Positions 26,799 through 35,301 of a stretch of DNA of 64,000 nt are shown here, piece by piece (within the stretch, counting starts at the first letter, position 1; each line of letters opens with the position of its first letter). Source of the stretch: Brachybacterium muris (GTDB taxonomy: Bacteria; Actinomycetota; Actinomycetes; Actinomycetales; Dermabacteraceae); the NCBI RefSeq assembly GCF_016907455.1, contig NZ_JAFBCB010000001.1:1-64000 (forward strand), read 5' to 3'. A program made the translations under genes and the position numbers. The notes below the pieces were generated by a model. It was not told the DNA's origin, made no database searches, and saw nothing but the letters and a program-made list of their open reading frames with translations.

Positions 26799-28544
26799 AT
26801 GGCACGCACCACCACCTTCGCCGAGCTTCTCGTCACCCAGCTGCGGGACATGGGGGTGGAGCGCATCTACGGAGTGGTCGGCGACTCGCTGAACCCCGTG
26901 GTGGACGCGGTGCGCACCACAGACGGCATCGAGTGGGTGCACGTGCGCAACGAGGAGGCCGGGGCCTTTGCCGCCGGCGCCGAGGCACGCCTGACCGGCA
27001 AGCTCGCCGTGTGCGCCGGCTCCTGCGGCCCGGGCAACACCCACCTTATCCAGGGCCTGTTCGACGCCCACCGCGACAACGCCCCCGTGCTCGCGATCGC
27101 CTCGCACATCCCCAGCCCCAAGATCGGCACCGGCTTCTTCCAGGAGACCCACCCGGAGATCCTGTTCCGCGAGTGCTCCCACTTCTGCGAGATGGTCAAC
27201 TCCGGTGAGCACGGCGCCACTCTGCTGCACATCGCCGCCCAGACCGCGATCGCCAAGCAGGGCGTCTCGGTGCTGGTGCTGCCCGGTGACGTGGCCGACG
27301 AGGAGGTCTCCGGCCCCCTGACCCGCGACCTCGCCACCGAGCTGGGCGCCGTCCAGCCCGCCCCGGGCCCCGTGGGCCGCCTCGCCGAGCTGATCAACAA
27401 GGCCGACAAGGTCACCCTGTTCGTCGGCGCCGGCGTGAAGGACGCCCGCGAGGAGGTGCTGGCGCTCGCCGGGACACTCAAGGCCCCGATCGGCCACGCC
27501 TTCGGCGGCAAGGAGATCATCCAGTACGACAACCCCTACGACGTCGGCATGAACGGCCTGCTGGGCTACGGCGCCTGCTACGAGGCGATGCACGAGGCCG
27601 ATCTGGTGATCCTGCTGGGCACCGACTTCCCCTACAGCGAGTTCCTGCCCGAGCCGGACGACGCGAAGCTGGTGCAGGTCGACGCCGACGCCTCCCGCCT
27701 GGGCCGCCGCGCGCCCCTGGACCTGGCCCTGCACGGCGACGTGGCCCTCACCATCCAGGCGCTGCTGCCGCTGATCAAGGCTAAGAAGTCCAACCGCTTC
27801 CTGTCCAAGATGCTCAAGCAGCACCACAAGGCCCTCACCGGGGTGGTCGCGGCGTACACCAAGAACGTCGAGAAGATGACCCCGATCCACCCCGAGTTCG
27901 TGGCCGCCACCCTGGACGAGCTCGCCGATGACGACGCGATCTTCACGGTGGACACCGGCATGTGCAACGTGTGGGGCGCCCGCTACATCACCCCCAACGG
28001 CAAGCGCCGCCTGTTCGGCTCCTGGCACCACGGCACCATGGCCAATGCGCTGCCGCAGGCCATCGGCGCCTCGGCCGCGTTCCCGGACCGCCAGGTGATC
28101 TCCATGAGCGGCGACGGCGGCCTGGGCATGCTGATGGGTGAGCTGCTCACCGTGAAGCTGCACGAGCTGAACACCAAGATCGTGGTGTTCAACAACTCGA
28201 GCCTGGGCATGGTGAAGCTGGAGATGCTGGTGGAGGGCATCCCGGACTTCGAGACCGACCACGAGCAGGTGGACTTCGCGGCCGTCGCCCAGGGTGCAGG
28301 GATCCCCTCGGTGCGCATCACCGACCCGAAGAAGCTGAAGAAGGACCTCGCTGCGGCGCTGGCCACCCCCGGGCCGATGCTGATCGACGTGGTCACCGAC
28401 CCCGACGCCCTCTCGATGCCGCCGAAGATCACCGCGCAGCAGATCCGCGGCTTCGCCACCGCCTCCACCAAGGTGCTGCTCGGCGGCGGCGTGGGCAAGA
28501 TGGTGGACATGGCCGCCTCCAACATCCGCAACATCCCCCGCTGA
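26799..28544 (+). CDS. poxB: Pyruvate dehydrogenase (quinone), pyruvate oxidase type
   Basis: A 581-residue thiamine-diphosphate enzyme that converts pyruvate to acetate and CO2, passing electrons to quinone. The catalytic Glu lies in RNEEAG (near 52-53), the GDG motif at about 438-440 begins the cofactor-binding fold, and the FNNSSLG segment follows near 464-470. Length and motif spacing match the PoxB family, and the family-typical GGVGKMVDMA tail is present. AAGGAG lies before the ATG, and a TAGGCT box at 26757-26762 is a candidate -10. Confidence 0.93.
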   Translation: MARTTTFAELLVTQLRDMGVERIYGVVGDSLNPVVDAVRTTDGIEWVHVRNEEAGAFAAGAEARLTGKLAVCAGSCGPGNTHLIQGLFDAHRDNAPVLAIASHIPSPKIGTGFFQETHPEILFRECSHFCEMVNSGEHGATLLHIAAQTAIAKQGVSVLVLPGDVADEEVSGPLTRDLATELGAVQPAPGPVGRLAELINKADKVTLFVGAGVKDAREEVLALAGTLKAPIGHAFGGKEIIQYDNPYDVGMNGLLGYGACYEAMHEADLVILLGTDFPYSEFLPEPDDAKLVQVDADASRLGRRAPLDLALHGDVALTIQALLPLIKAKKSNRFLSKMLKQHHKALTGVVAAYTKNVEKMTPIHPEFVAATLDELADDDAIFTVDTGMCNVWGARYITPNGKRRLFGSWHHGTMANALPQAIGASAAFPDRQVISMSGDGGLGMLMGELLTVKLHELNTKIVVFNNSSLGMVKLEMLVEGIPDFETDHEQVDFAAVAQGAGIPSVRITDPKKLKKDLAAALATPGPMLIDVVTDPDALSMPPKITAQQIRGFATASTKVLLGGGVGKMVDMAASNIRNIPR

Positions 28545-28856
28545 CCTGTTGGCCTGCTGATCCGCGGGCCTCGTGGACTGGCGGCCTCCAGGCGTCCCGG
28601 TGCCTGACGTGTCGACGTCCGCATGCACCGAGACGTGGTGTTTCGGGGGTATCCGACGGAATACCCATGAAAGAACACGTCTCGGTGCGGCTGACCGGTG
28701 CTGCCTGGCCCCGGTGCGCCCACTCCCGTGATGTGTCTGCTTTCTCTGGGATTGTCGGGCCGGGTTACCGATGGTGCACCTTAGGATGAACAGGACCGAT
28801 CGCCCGCCCGCCTCCGCCAGGCGGTGATGGCGTACTGCTGAGGGAAGGGCGACTGA
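28545..28856. other. Intergenic region before the polysaccharide locus, holding palindromic element D
   Basis: The 312-nt stretch between poxB and the tyrosine-kinase gene contains palindromic element D and a TAGGAT box (28782-28787) that is a fair -10 hexamer. No convincing -35 is seen. A transcript from it would carry an approximately 60-nt leader before the GTG start at 28857. The start is preceded by a purine-rich AGGGAAGGG. Confidence 0.5.
28627..28686. repeat. Palindromic intergenic element, copy D
   Basis: A 60-nt element opening accgagacgtgg and closing cacgtctcggt, with inner GGGGGTAT and AATACCC segments that also pair. It is the only copy between two genes in the same direction, 82 nt after the poxB stop. 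Confidence 0.85.
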
Positions 28857-30395
28857 GTGACCATCGAGGATTTCCTCCGGCTGCTGCTGCGCAACGCGTT
28901 GCTGCTGGTGCTGCTCACGGTGCTCGGTGCTGCGGCCGGGTACGGCTTCTCCTACACGAAGGCGCCGGTGTACCAGGCCAGTGCACTCGGATTCGTGCGT
29001 GGTGCCGCGGGCAGTGACCCGGTGAACTCCACCCAGGGGCAGTACTCCAAGGCGCAGTTCTTCCTGCCGCTGTTCCAGACCCGCGCGGTGGGTCAGACCA
29101 TTGTCGATGAACTCGGCATGGACGCGAGCCCCGATGCGGTGGCCGGGTCTCTGGCCACCTCGCTGGACCCGAACGCGCCGATCATCACCGTGACCGCCTC
29201 GGCCGGCAGCCCAGAAGAGGCCAGCGCGATCGCCAATGCCTCCATCGAGGCCGTCGCCGCGGAGGCCGAGAAGCTGGAGCCCGGCACCGGCAGTCAGCTG
29301 GTCCCGTACCAGACGGCTCTTACCCCCGGTGTCCCCGTCTCCCCGGACCGTATTCGGTACGCCGCTGTGGGTGCCGCGGCGGGCCTGCTGGCGGCGATGG
29401 CGCTGGCCGTTCTGCGCAATCGCAACGACTCACGCCTGCGCACCGTGGACCAGCTCGCCGATGAGGTGAACGTGCCTGTCCTCGGCGTGCTGCCGGACGT
29501 GAAGGACTTCTCCCGCCCCAAGAGCGGCATCCTGCCCGAGCCCAAGACCTTCCAGGCCCGCGAGGCGCTGCGGAAGTTCCGCACCAACCTTCGCTTCGTG
29601 GACGTGGACAATCCGCCCCGCTCCATCGTGGTTACCTCCAGCGCCCCGGCAGAGGGCAAGTCGGTGGTCTCCGGCAACCTGTCCCGCGTGATCGCCGGCA
29701 CGGGCCAGCCCACCCTGCTGATCGACGCAGACCTGCGCCGCCCCCAGGTGGCCAAGCAGTTCGGCCTGGATGGCAGCGTGGGCCTGTCCCAGCTGCTGGC
29801 CGGCGCGGTGAGCGTGGAGGACGTGGTGCAGCCCATCCCGGGCACTCGTCTGTCGGTCCTGCCGGCTGGGCAGATCCCTCCGAACCCCTCGGAGCTGCTG
29901 GGCTCGCGCCGCATGCACGAGCTGATCAAGGAGCTGTCGCGCACACACTTCGTGGTGATCGACGCCCCGCCGGTGCTGGCGGTGACCGACGCCCAGCTGC
30001 TGTCCCGCCATGCCGATGGCGCAGTGCTGGTGGCGGTCACAGGCCGTACTCGCGTGGAAGGCCTGCGCCGCGCGATCGACTCGATCCACAACGTCTCCGG
30101 CAAGGTGTTTGGCGTGGTGCTGAACCGTGCCTCCACCAGCCGCCTGAAGCGCATCGCCTACGGAGACGCCGAGTACGGCTACTCCCCCTACGGCGACAGC
30201 TCCAAGCGCTACGCCTACGGTTCGGCGGCCGGCTTGGAGACGGGACCGGCGGCAGAGCTGGAGGTCCCGGACGATGTGATCTCCGCACCCGTTCCGGAGA
30301 CCCTCGCGGCCGATGAGGACCCTGCAACCGAGCACGGCCACCGCGCACGGGGCGGCAAGCGTGCCGCCGCCCCTGACGAGGACGACCGGAAGTGA
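28857..30395 (+). CDS. Wzc-like polysaccharide co-polymerase/tyrosine autokinase
   Basis: A 512-residue BY-kinase. The N-terminal half is a Wzz-type chain-length domain with two membrane helices (about 12-34 and 165-190) around an extracytoplasmic loop. The C-terminal half is a cytoplasmic kinase with Walker A APAEGKS (263-269), Walker A' LIDADLRRP (288-296) and Walker B FVVIDAPP. A tyrosine-rich tail (about 430-455) provides the autophosphorylation sites. It controls the length and export of a surface polymer. It is the first gene of the overlapping chain, starting with GTG. Confidence 0.92.
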   Translation: MTIEDFLRLLLRNALLLVLLTVLGAAAGYGFSYTKAPVYQASALGFVRGAAGSDPVNSTQGQYSKAQFFLPLFQTRAVGQTIVDELGMDASPDAVAGSLATSLDPNAPIITVTASAGSPEEASAIANASIEAVAAEAEKLEPGTGSQLVPYQTALTPGVPVSPDRIRYAAVGAAAGLLAAMALAVLRNRNDSRLRTVDQLADEVNVPVLGVLPDVKDFSRPKSGILPEPKTFQAREALRKFRTNLRFVDVDNPPRSIVVTSSAPAEGKSVVSGNLSRVIAGTGQPTLLIDADLRRPQVAKQFGLDGSVGLSQLLAGAVSVEDVVQPIPGTRLSVLPAGQIPPNPSELLGSRRMHELIKELSRTHFVVIDAPPVLAVTDAQLLSRHADGAVLVAVTGRTRVEGLRRAIDSIHNVSGKVFGVVLNRASTSRLKRIAYGDAEYGYSPYGDSSKRYAYGSAAGLETGPAAELEVPDDVISAPVPETLAADEDPATEHGHRARGGKRAAAPDEDDRK

Positions 30396-31342
30396 TCTCC
30401 CGGCTCGGTGCGGTGATCCCCGTGCACGGGCCGGTCGAGCCTGTCCTGCCTCTGCTTAACTCCCTGGTGGGGGAGGGTGTGCCGCAGCAGGACCGCCCTG
30501 CGCGGGTGGTGCTGGTGGACGATGCCTCTCCTCAGCCGATCGACGCCTCCGCGCTGCCCGCGGGTGTTGACCTGGTGCGCCGTGAGAGCAATGGTGGCTT
30601 CGGTGCCGCGGTGAACACGGGCCTGGAGGCGCTGGGAGATCTGGAGCTGGCGCTGGTGCTGAACTCCGACCTGCGCATCCCTGACGGCTTTCCCCGCGAC
30701 ATCGTGGAGCACGCTGCCCCGTGGCAGCCGGCTGTGGTCGGCTGCCGCAATCAGGACGAGCAGGGCCGCTCCGGGTACGCCGCGCGCATCTTCCCCTCCA
30801 CCAGCCATCAGGTGGTCGAGTGGCTGGTTCCGTTGGCCTCCCAGCGTCACCGCGACGTGCTGCACCGCGCGGTGGGCCACGACATGGCCGCCGAGCGCGG
30901 CACCGGCATGATCCCCGTGGACTGGGTGAGCGGCGCCGTGATGCTGCTGCCCCTGGCGCAGGTGCGTGAGGTGGGGGGCCTGGACGAGCTGTACTTCATG
31001 TACGCCGAGGAGGTGGACCTGCAGCGTCGCCTGCGCGCGATCGGCGTCCCCTCCCTGTACGACGCTGACCTCACCGTCACTCACGTGGGCGGCGGCTCCT
31101 CCGGTGGGGAGGGCCGGCGGCGGCAATGGCTGCTGGCCGGCCGCGACCGCTACGCGCGGTTGCACGGGCGCCCCCGCACCCTTCGTACGGGTCTGCGTGC
31201 CGCCACCCTCGCCAATCTCGCCTGGAACACCGGGCGCAGAGTGGCTGGGCGGGACGTCGCTCCCTTGGCTGCGTTCCGCGAGCAGTGGGGCGTCATCTCC
31301 GATGCGGCTCGAGGAACCGTCGCCGAGAGGAACCGACGATGA
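30392..31342 (+). CDS. Family 2 glycosyltransferase (WbbL/rhamnosyl-like)
   Basis: A 316-residue GT-A enzyme. N-terminal AVIPVHG and VVLVDDAS strands precede the nucleotide-sugar core, with N-S-D-L as the D-x-D-type site. The VDWVSGAVMLLP and YAEEVDLQRRL segments match the rhamnosyltransferase-like GT2 branch. The C-terminal tail is basic and amphipathic. Start GTG overlaps the kinase stop by 4 nt. The acceptor and donor cannot be fixed; dTDP-rhamnose is a reasonable guess from the subfamily. Confidence 0.9.
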   Translation: MISRLGAVIPVHGPVEPVLPLLNSLVGEGVPQQDRPARVVLVDDASPQPIDASALPAGVDLVRRESNGGFGAAVNTGLEALGDLELALVLNSDLRIPDGFPRDIVEHAAPWQPAVVGCRNQDEQGRSGYAARIFPSTSHQVVEWLVPLASQRHRDVLHRAVGHDMAAERGTGMIPVDWVSGAVMLLPLAQVREVGGLDELYFMYAEEVDLQRRLRAIGVPSLYDADLTVTHVGGGSSGGEGRRRQWLLAGRDRYARLHGRPRTLRTGLRAATLANLAWNTGRRVAGRDVAPLAAFREQWGVISDAARGTVAERNRR

Positions 31343-32385
31343 ACGCCACCGGTAGGACCAGCGCCACCGTTCCCCGGAAGATTGTGCTGGTCACGCCCAC
31401 CTTTCACGACTACGCCACCAGCATCGCGCAGGCCTTCGAGCGGGCGGGGCATGAGGTGGTGACCCTGCGCTACGACGCCTACGTGACCGTGAAGGACAAG
31501 GCGCGCCTGAAGGCCACCGTGGAGCTGCCCAGCAAGCTGCACCTGCCCGGCGACCATGCCGGCCGCGAGAAGCGTCGTGTCACGGACTCCGTGCTGGCTG
31601 CCCTCACCGAGGCCCGCCCGGACGGCGTCGTGGTGATCAAGGGCGACATGCTGGACGACCGCTTCTGGGCCCACCTGGACGCCCACCGCATCCCGCGGAT
31701 CCTGTGGCTGTACGACGACCTGCACCGCCACCCCTACACCCCCGAGTTCCTGGCACAGCTGGGGCCGGTGGTCTCCTACTCCGAGCAGGAGGCTGCGATG
31801 CTGCGCGAGCAGCACGGCGTGGACGCCACCTGGGTTCCTGACGCTTTCGACCCGCACCGTGCGCAGCCCACCGGCCGCCGGGTGGACCGGATCGCCTTCG
31901 TGGGCGCAGCCCACGCCGACAGGGTGCGGATCCTGCAGGACCTCACCGATCGCGGCCTGCCGGTGCACGCCTGGGGCCGGGACTTCTCGCACCACCCGAT
32001 GGACCGCCTGCGCACCTGGGGCTGGAAGCGCCCTTCGATCCCCGCCTCCCGCGACATCCCTCTTACCGAGGCGTACCAGGTGGTGGGGGAGTCCTCGGCC
32101 TCGGTGAACATCCACGGCCCTCAGACGGACCACCCCATGCGCACCTTCGAGGTGCCCGGCATGGCCGGGGTGTCCCTCGAGGACCGCGCATCGGTGGCTC
32201 GGTTCTACGATGTGGGGACCGAGGTGGAGGTGTGGGAGAACCTCGACCACCTCGCTGAACTGTGCGAACGTTCCCGGAAGGACCGCGTGTGGTCCGAGGG
32301 GATGCGGGAGAAGGGGCGGGCCCGTACCTTGGCGGAGCACACGTTCGACCATCGGATCACGGAGGTGGACGCACTATGGCGCTGA
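31339..32385 (+). CDS. CgeB-like glycosyltransferase (GT-B fold)
   Basis: A 348-residue protein of the CgeB/YkvP glycosyltransferase-like type. Its signatures include WLYDDLHRH, VSYSEQEAAML, a VPDAFDPH linker, an R-I-A-F-V-G strand opening the second half, and a late HPMRTFEVPGMAG segment typical of the family. The C-terminus HTFDHRITEVDALW is also found, out of frame, at 34050-34118, which shows that a second copy of this gene once existed. Its ATG lies in a 4-nt overlap with the upstream gene. The donor sugar is unknown. Confidence 0.82.
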   Translation: MNATGRTSATVPRKIVLVTPTFHDYATSIAQAFERAGHEVVTLRYDAYVTVKDKARLKATVELPSKLHLPGDHAGREKRRVTDSVLAALTEARPDGVVVIKGDMLDDRFWAHLDAHRIPRILWLYDDLHRHPYTPEFLAQLGPVVSYSEQEAAMLREQHGVDATWVPDAFDPHRAQPTGRRVDRIAFVGAAHADRVRILQDLTDRGLPVHAWGRDFSHHPMDRLRTWGWKRPSIPASRDIPLTEAYQVVGESSASVNIHGPQTDHPMRTFEVPGMAGVSLEDRASVARFYDVGTEVEVWENLDHLAELCERSRKDRVWSEGMREKGRARTLAEHTFDHRITEVDALWR

Positions 32386-33518
32386 GGTACCCACGATCGA
32401 TGGAGGACTGGGCGGCTTGGCAGGCCTCCCGGCAGCGGCTGCGCCGCACCAAGCACCGAGTCTTCGGAGCAGTGAACAGCCTGCGCGGCACCGAGCCGGA
32501 GATCCCCCGCGTCACCCTGTACCGCCGGGTCTCGGCCGACGGGGACCTGCTGGTGGAGGACGGCCGCACCAAGCCCCTGCTGATCGCCCTGGACTCCGCG
32601 TCCCCCACCTCGGTCGCCTCTGTGGCCGATGTGATCCCCTATAGCCGCGGTGATGTGGCGGTGCTTGCCCCACGCGGCATGGATGTGGGCCTGCCCGGTG
32701 CCGAGGACTGGTCCCGTCGGGACCTCCCGGCCGACGTGGGCGCGGTGCTCACCTCCGTGGACCCGTACGCCGTGATGAGCCTGGGCGCGCACCTGAGTTC
32801 CGGCGCCCTTGCTGACGGTATCGCCCAGAAGCTCGGCGTGCCGCACTACGTGGTCCAGCACGGCGCACTCACCCCGTACTCCCCGCCCCTGCCGGAGGGA
32901 GCGCGCCTGCTGGCCTGGACCCAGGCCGACGCCGACTTCTGGACCGCCGGACGCGACGACGTGGAGACGACAGTCGTCGGCTCGCAGCTGCTGTGGCGCG
33001 CCGGGCACGAGACCACCGCTGTCCCGGTGGACCGAACTCCTGTGTTCCTGGGCCAGCTGCACGGCGCGGAGCTGCCGCGCTGGGTGACTGGCGACGCCGC
33101 GCAGAAGTTCTGCCTCCGTCACGACGCGATGTACCGTCCCCACCCCTCCGAGACGGACGTGCTCTCGCGCCTGCAGCATCAGGTGTGGCAGAGGCGAGGC
33201 ATCGAGTTCGCTCCCACCGATGTGCCGCTGCGGCAGGTGGCGGAGCCGGTAGTCGCGGTGTTCTCCACCGGCATCCTCGAGGCCGCAGCCCGCGGCGTGC
33301 CAGCCTGGGCCTACGCGCCGCGCGCCCCACGCTGGGTGCACGAGTTCTGGGAGCGCTACGGCATGAAGCCCTACGGCGGGGACCCCACCCCGGCCCTGCC
33401 CATCGGCACCGGGGAGCCGGCCGTCGCTATCGCGGGTCTGGTCGATCCACTCCCGGGTGAGGAGCCGGGCCCGTCGGCCGGCCCTGTCCCGTCGGCAGGC
33501 CCTGGAGGTCCTGAGTGA
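32376..33518 (+). CDS. Uncharacterised polysaccharide-locus protein, candidate nonulosonate transferase (copy 1)
   Basis: A 380-residue protein I cannot assign to a named family. It is clearly paralogous to the protein at 34106-35188 and lines up with it residue for residue for long stretches. Shared motifs are LDSASPTS (72-79), QHGALTPY (161-168), DAD-F (184-188), GSQLLW (202-207), LHGAELPR (228-235), RPHPSE (254-259) and FSTG (296-299). The HP and S/T motifs, at this spacing near the C-terminus, recall GT-B sialyltransferases and polysialyltransferases. The adjacent genes make CMP-activated nonulosonic acids. I infer a GT-B transferase; the third motif (acidic D/E-D/E-G) is present in this copy (EDG 61-63) but not obviously in copy 2. 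Confidence 0.6.
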   Translation: MALRYPRSMEDWAAWQASRQRLRRTKHRVFGAVNSLRGTEPEIPRVTLYRRVSADGDLLVEDGRTKPLLIALDSASPTSVASVADVIPYSRGDVAVLAPRGMDVGLPGAEDWSRRDLPADVGAVLTSVDPYAVMSLGAHLSSGALADGIAQKLGVPHYVVQHGALTPYSPPLPEGARLLAWTQADADFWTAGRDDVETTVVGSQLLWRAGHETTAVPVDRTPVFLGQLHGAELPRWVTGDAAQKFCLRHDAMYRPHPSETDVLSRLQHQVWQRRGIEFAPTDVPLRQVAEPVVAVFSTGILEAAARGVPAWAYAPRAPRWVHEFWERYGMKPYGGDPTPALPIGTGEPAVAIAGLVDPLPGEEPGPSAGPVPSAGPGGPE

Positions 33519-34004
33519 GTGTGCTGTGCGTGATCCCGGCGCGCGGCGGCTCCAAGGGGATCCCCCGCAAGAACCTGCTGCCCGTGGGTGGCAAGCCGCT
33601 GATCGCCTGGACGATCGCCCAGGCGCTGGCCACCACCGAGGAGTCCGACCTGATCGTCGCGGTCTCCACCGAGGACGAGGAGATCGGCCGCGTGGCCCGT
33701 GAACACGGCGCCCGCGTGATCGAGCGGCCGATGGAGCTGGCACAGGACTCCACCGCTACCGAGCCGGTGCTGCTGCACGCCATGGACGTCGCCGAAGCGC
33801 AGGGGATCGACCTGGAGGCCGTGATGCTGCTGCAGGCCACCTCACCCGTGCGCCTGCCCGGCACCCTGGACCGGGCCGTCGCGCAGTTCCGCGACAGCGG
33901 CTGCGATTCCCTGATCGGCGTGCTGCCCCAGTCCCCGTTCTTCTGGCACCTGCCGGCAGCAGACGGTGAGCAGCCCCGGGCTGACTACGACTGGACGGCG
34001 CGCC
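33515..34004 (+). pseudogene. neuA: Acylneuraminate cytidylyltransferase, truncated (copy 1)
   Basis: The first 163 or so codons of a CMP-nonulosonate synthetase, with the nucleotide-binding opening IPARGGSKGIPRKN, VAVSTEDEEI and LLQATSPVR. They align with the intact enzyme at 36179-36886 up to YDWTARP. After that (about 34005) the match ends and the DNA becomes the tail of a CgeB-like glycosyltransferase in another frame. The lost segment is the C-terminal dimerisation and substrate half (QQMHYFENGSLYVT onward in the intact copy), so this copy should be inactive. The frame runs on without a stop into the next gene. Confidence 0.85.
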
Positions 34005-34118
34005 CTGCAGGACCGGGCCTGGGGGGAGAGGATGCGAGAAGCCGGCAGGCGCCGCACCCTCGCCGAGCACACCTTCGATCATCGCCTCGAGGAGGTCGAT
34101 TCGCTGTGGCAGGACTGA
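34005..34118 (+). pseudogene. CgeB-like glycosyltransferase, C-terminal remnant
   Basis: In the frame ending with the TGA at 34116-34118, this stretch encodes D-R-A-W-G-E-R-M-R-E-A-G then TLAEHTFDHRLEEVDSLWQD. The intact protein at 31339-32385 ends D-R-V-W-S-E-G-M-R-E-K-G then TLAEHTFDHRITEVDALWR. It is thus the last 37 or so codons of a second copy of that gene, with everything upstream deleted. The remnant overlaps the next gene start by 13 nt, just as the intact copy overlaps its own neighbour by 10 nt. Confidence 0.85.
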
Positions 34119-35188
34119 TCCACCCTAGCTCCCTGGAGCGCTGGCGGGAATGGCAGAGCACGCGGAACCGCGCCCGACAGGTGAAGCACGCCGTCACCAG
34201 TGCGGTGCGCTCGCGTCGCGGAACCCAGCAGATGCCCGGCCTGGTGCTCCACTCCCGCGAGGGAGAGGGTGGCACCCGCCTGCTGATCGGCCTGGACTCC
34301 GCCTCCCCGACCTCCCGCGCGAGCCTGCTGACCTCCCTGCCCTACCTGCGCATCGGCGTGGACGTGCTCAGCCCCGCCGGCCTCGACCTGCCCGAGCTCG
34401 CCGGCGACGAGTGGACCCATCAGCGGATCGAACCCGCCACCACGGAGGAGGAGCAGCGCCGCCGCCTCGCCGTCGTGCTGGACAGGCGCGGGATCGGCGC
34501 CGTGCTCACCCTTGGCCAGCACCTCGCCGCGGGCCGCGCTGCGCACGAATGGGCGCTCGCCACCGACACCGCCTCCGCCGTGGTCCAGCACGGTGCCCTG
34601 ACTCCCTACGCCCCGCCGCTGCCACCCCGCACCACGCTGCTGGCCTGGAGCGACGCCGACGCGGAGTTCTACCGCTCCGGCCGCGACGACGTCGAGGTGC
34701 GCACCGTCGGCTCCCAGCTGCTATGGCAGGCCGGCAAAGAGAGCGAGGGCGACGTGACCGGGCAGAAGCCCGTGTTCCTCGGCCAGATGCACGGCGCCGA
34801 GCTACCGCGCCGCCTCACCGCCGGGATCGCGATGTCCTTCTGCCGCGCCGAGGGCGCGCTGTACCGCCCGCATCCTTCCGAGGTGGACGTCCGCTCCCGC
34901 GCAGCGCACACGCTGATGATGCGCCGCGGCGTCGAGTTCCAGGACACGTCGATCCCGCTGCACGAGGTGGGAGCCCCGGTGGTCGGGATCTTCTCCACCG
35001 GCGTGCTCGAGGCCGCCGCTCGTGGCATCCCTTCCTGGGTTGCCGGCGAGAAGGTGCCCGCCTGGGTGCGCGAGTTCTGGGACCGCTACGACATGCGCCG
35101 CTGGGGCGGGGAGCCCACCCCCGCGCTGGCCACCGGGGCCGACGAGCCCTCCCGCCTCATCGCCCAGATCCTCGAGGGCGCCGGATGA
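34106..35188 (+). CDS. Uncharacterised polysaccharide-locus protein, candidate nonulosonate transferase (copy 2)
   Basis: A 360-residue paralog of the protein at 32376-33518, sharing QHGALTPY (161-168), RPHPSE (254-259) and FSTG (296-299) at identical residue numbers. I chose the GTG at 34106 because a GGAGG lies about 10 nt upstream and because this reproduces the start context of copy 1. It is in frame with the truncated cytidylyltransferase upstream, so a 557-residue fusion is also possible in principle. It is probably still translated from its own start. Its C-terminal part keeps the W-V-R-E-F-W-D-R-Y segment of copy 1. Confidence 0.6.
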   Translation: MAGLIHPSSLERWREWQSTRNRARQVKHAVTSAVRSRRGTQQMPGLVLHSREGEGGTRLLIGLDSASPTSRASLLTSLPYLRIGVDVLSPAGLDLPELAGDEWTHQRIEPATTEEEQRRRLAVVLDRRGIGAVLTLGQHLAAGRAAHEWALATDTASAVVQHGALTPYAPPLPPRTTLLAWSDADAEFYRSGRDDVEVRTVGSQLLWQAGKESEGDVTGQKPVFLGQMHGAELPRRLTAGIAMSFCRAEGALYRPHPSEVDVRSRAAHTLMMRRGVEFQDTSIPLHEVGAPVVGIFSTGVLEAAARGIPSWVAGEKVPAWVREFWDRYDMRRWGGEPTPALATGADEPSRLIAQILEGAG

Positions 35189-35301
35189 GCACTCTCGACG
35201 CACTCCTCGCCCGGGAAGACTCGAAGGGGCTTCCGCCGCGGTGCCTACAGACCGCGAGTGGGTACCCGCCGATCGTCAGCCTTCTCAAGGACGTGCTATG
35301 A
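35185..35301 (+). CDS. Small 38-residue protein or gene remnant
   Basis: An ATG overlapping the previous stop by 4 nt (ATGA) opens a 38-codon frame whose TGA in turn overlaps the next start by 4 nt (ATGA). The spacing on both sides is typical of real genes in this operon, but the product (starting M-S-T-L-D-A-L-L-A-R-E-D) has no recognisable domain. It could be the start of a larger gene cut down by deletion, or a translational bridge that keeps ribosomes on the mRNA. Confidence 0.4.
   Translation: MSTLDALLAREDSKGLPPRCLQTASGYPPIVSLLKDVL

Noticed and set aside
25128..28628. An 1,166-codon open frame on the reverse strand
   Set aside because: It is the antisense shadow of the CNNM and poxB genes. 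High G+C leaves few stops, and the translation is rich in His, Gln and Arg with no domain.
28627..28686. Palindromic element D as an ordinary poxB terminator
   Set aside because: The same element sits twice between divergent genes and has no T-run, so a terminator role cannot be its general explanation.
33515..35188. A designed two-domain NeuA-transferase fusion protein
   Set aside because: The linker is the out-of-frame tail of a CgeB-like gene, and both halves align to separate intact genes in the window. A deletion scar explains it better.
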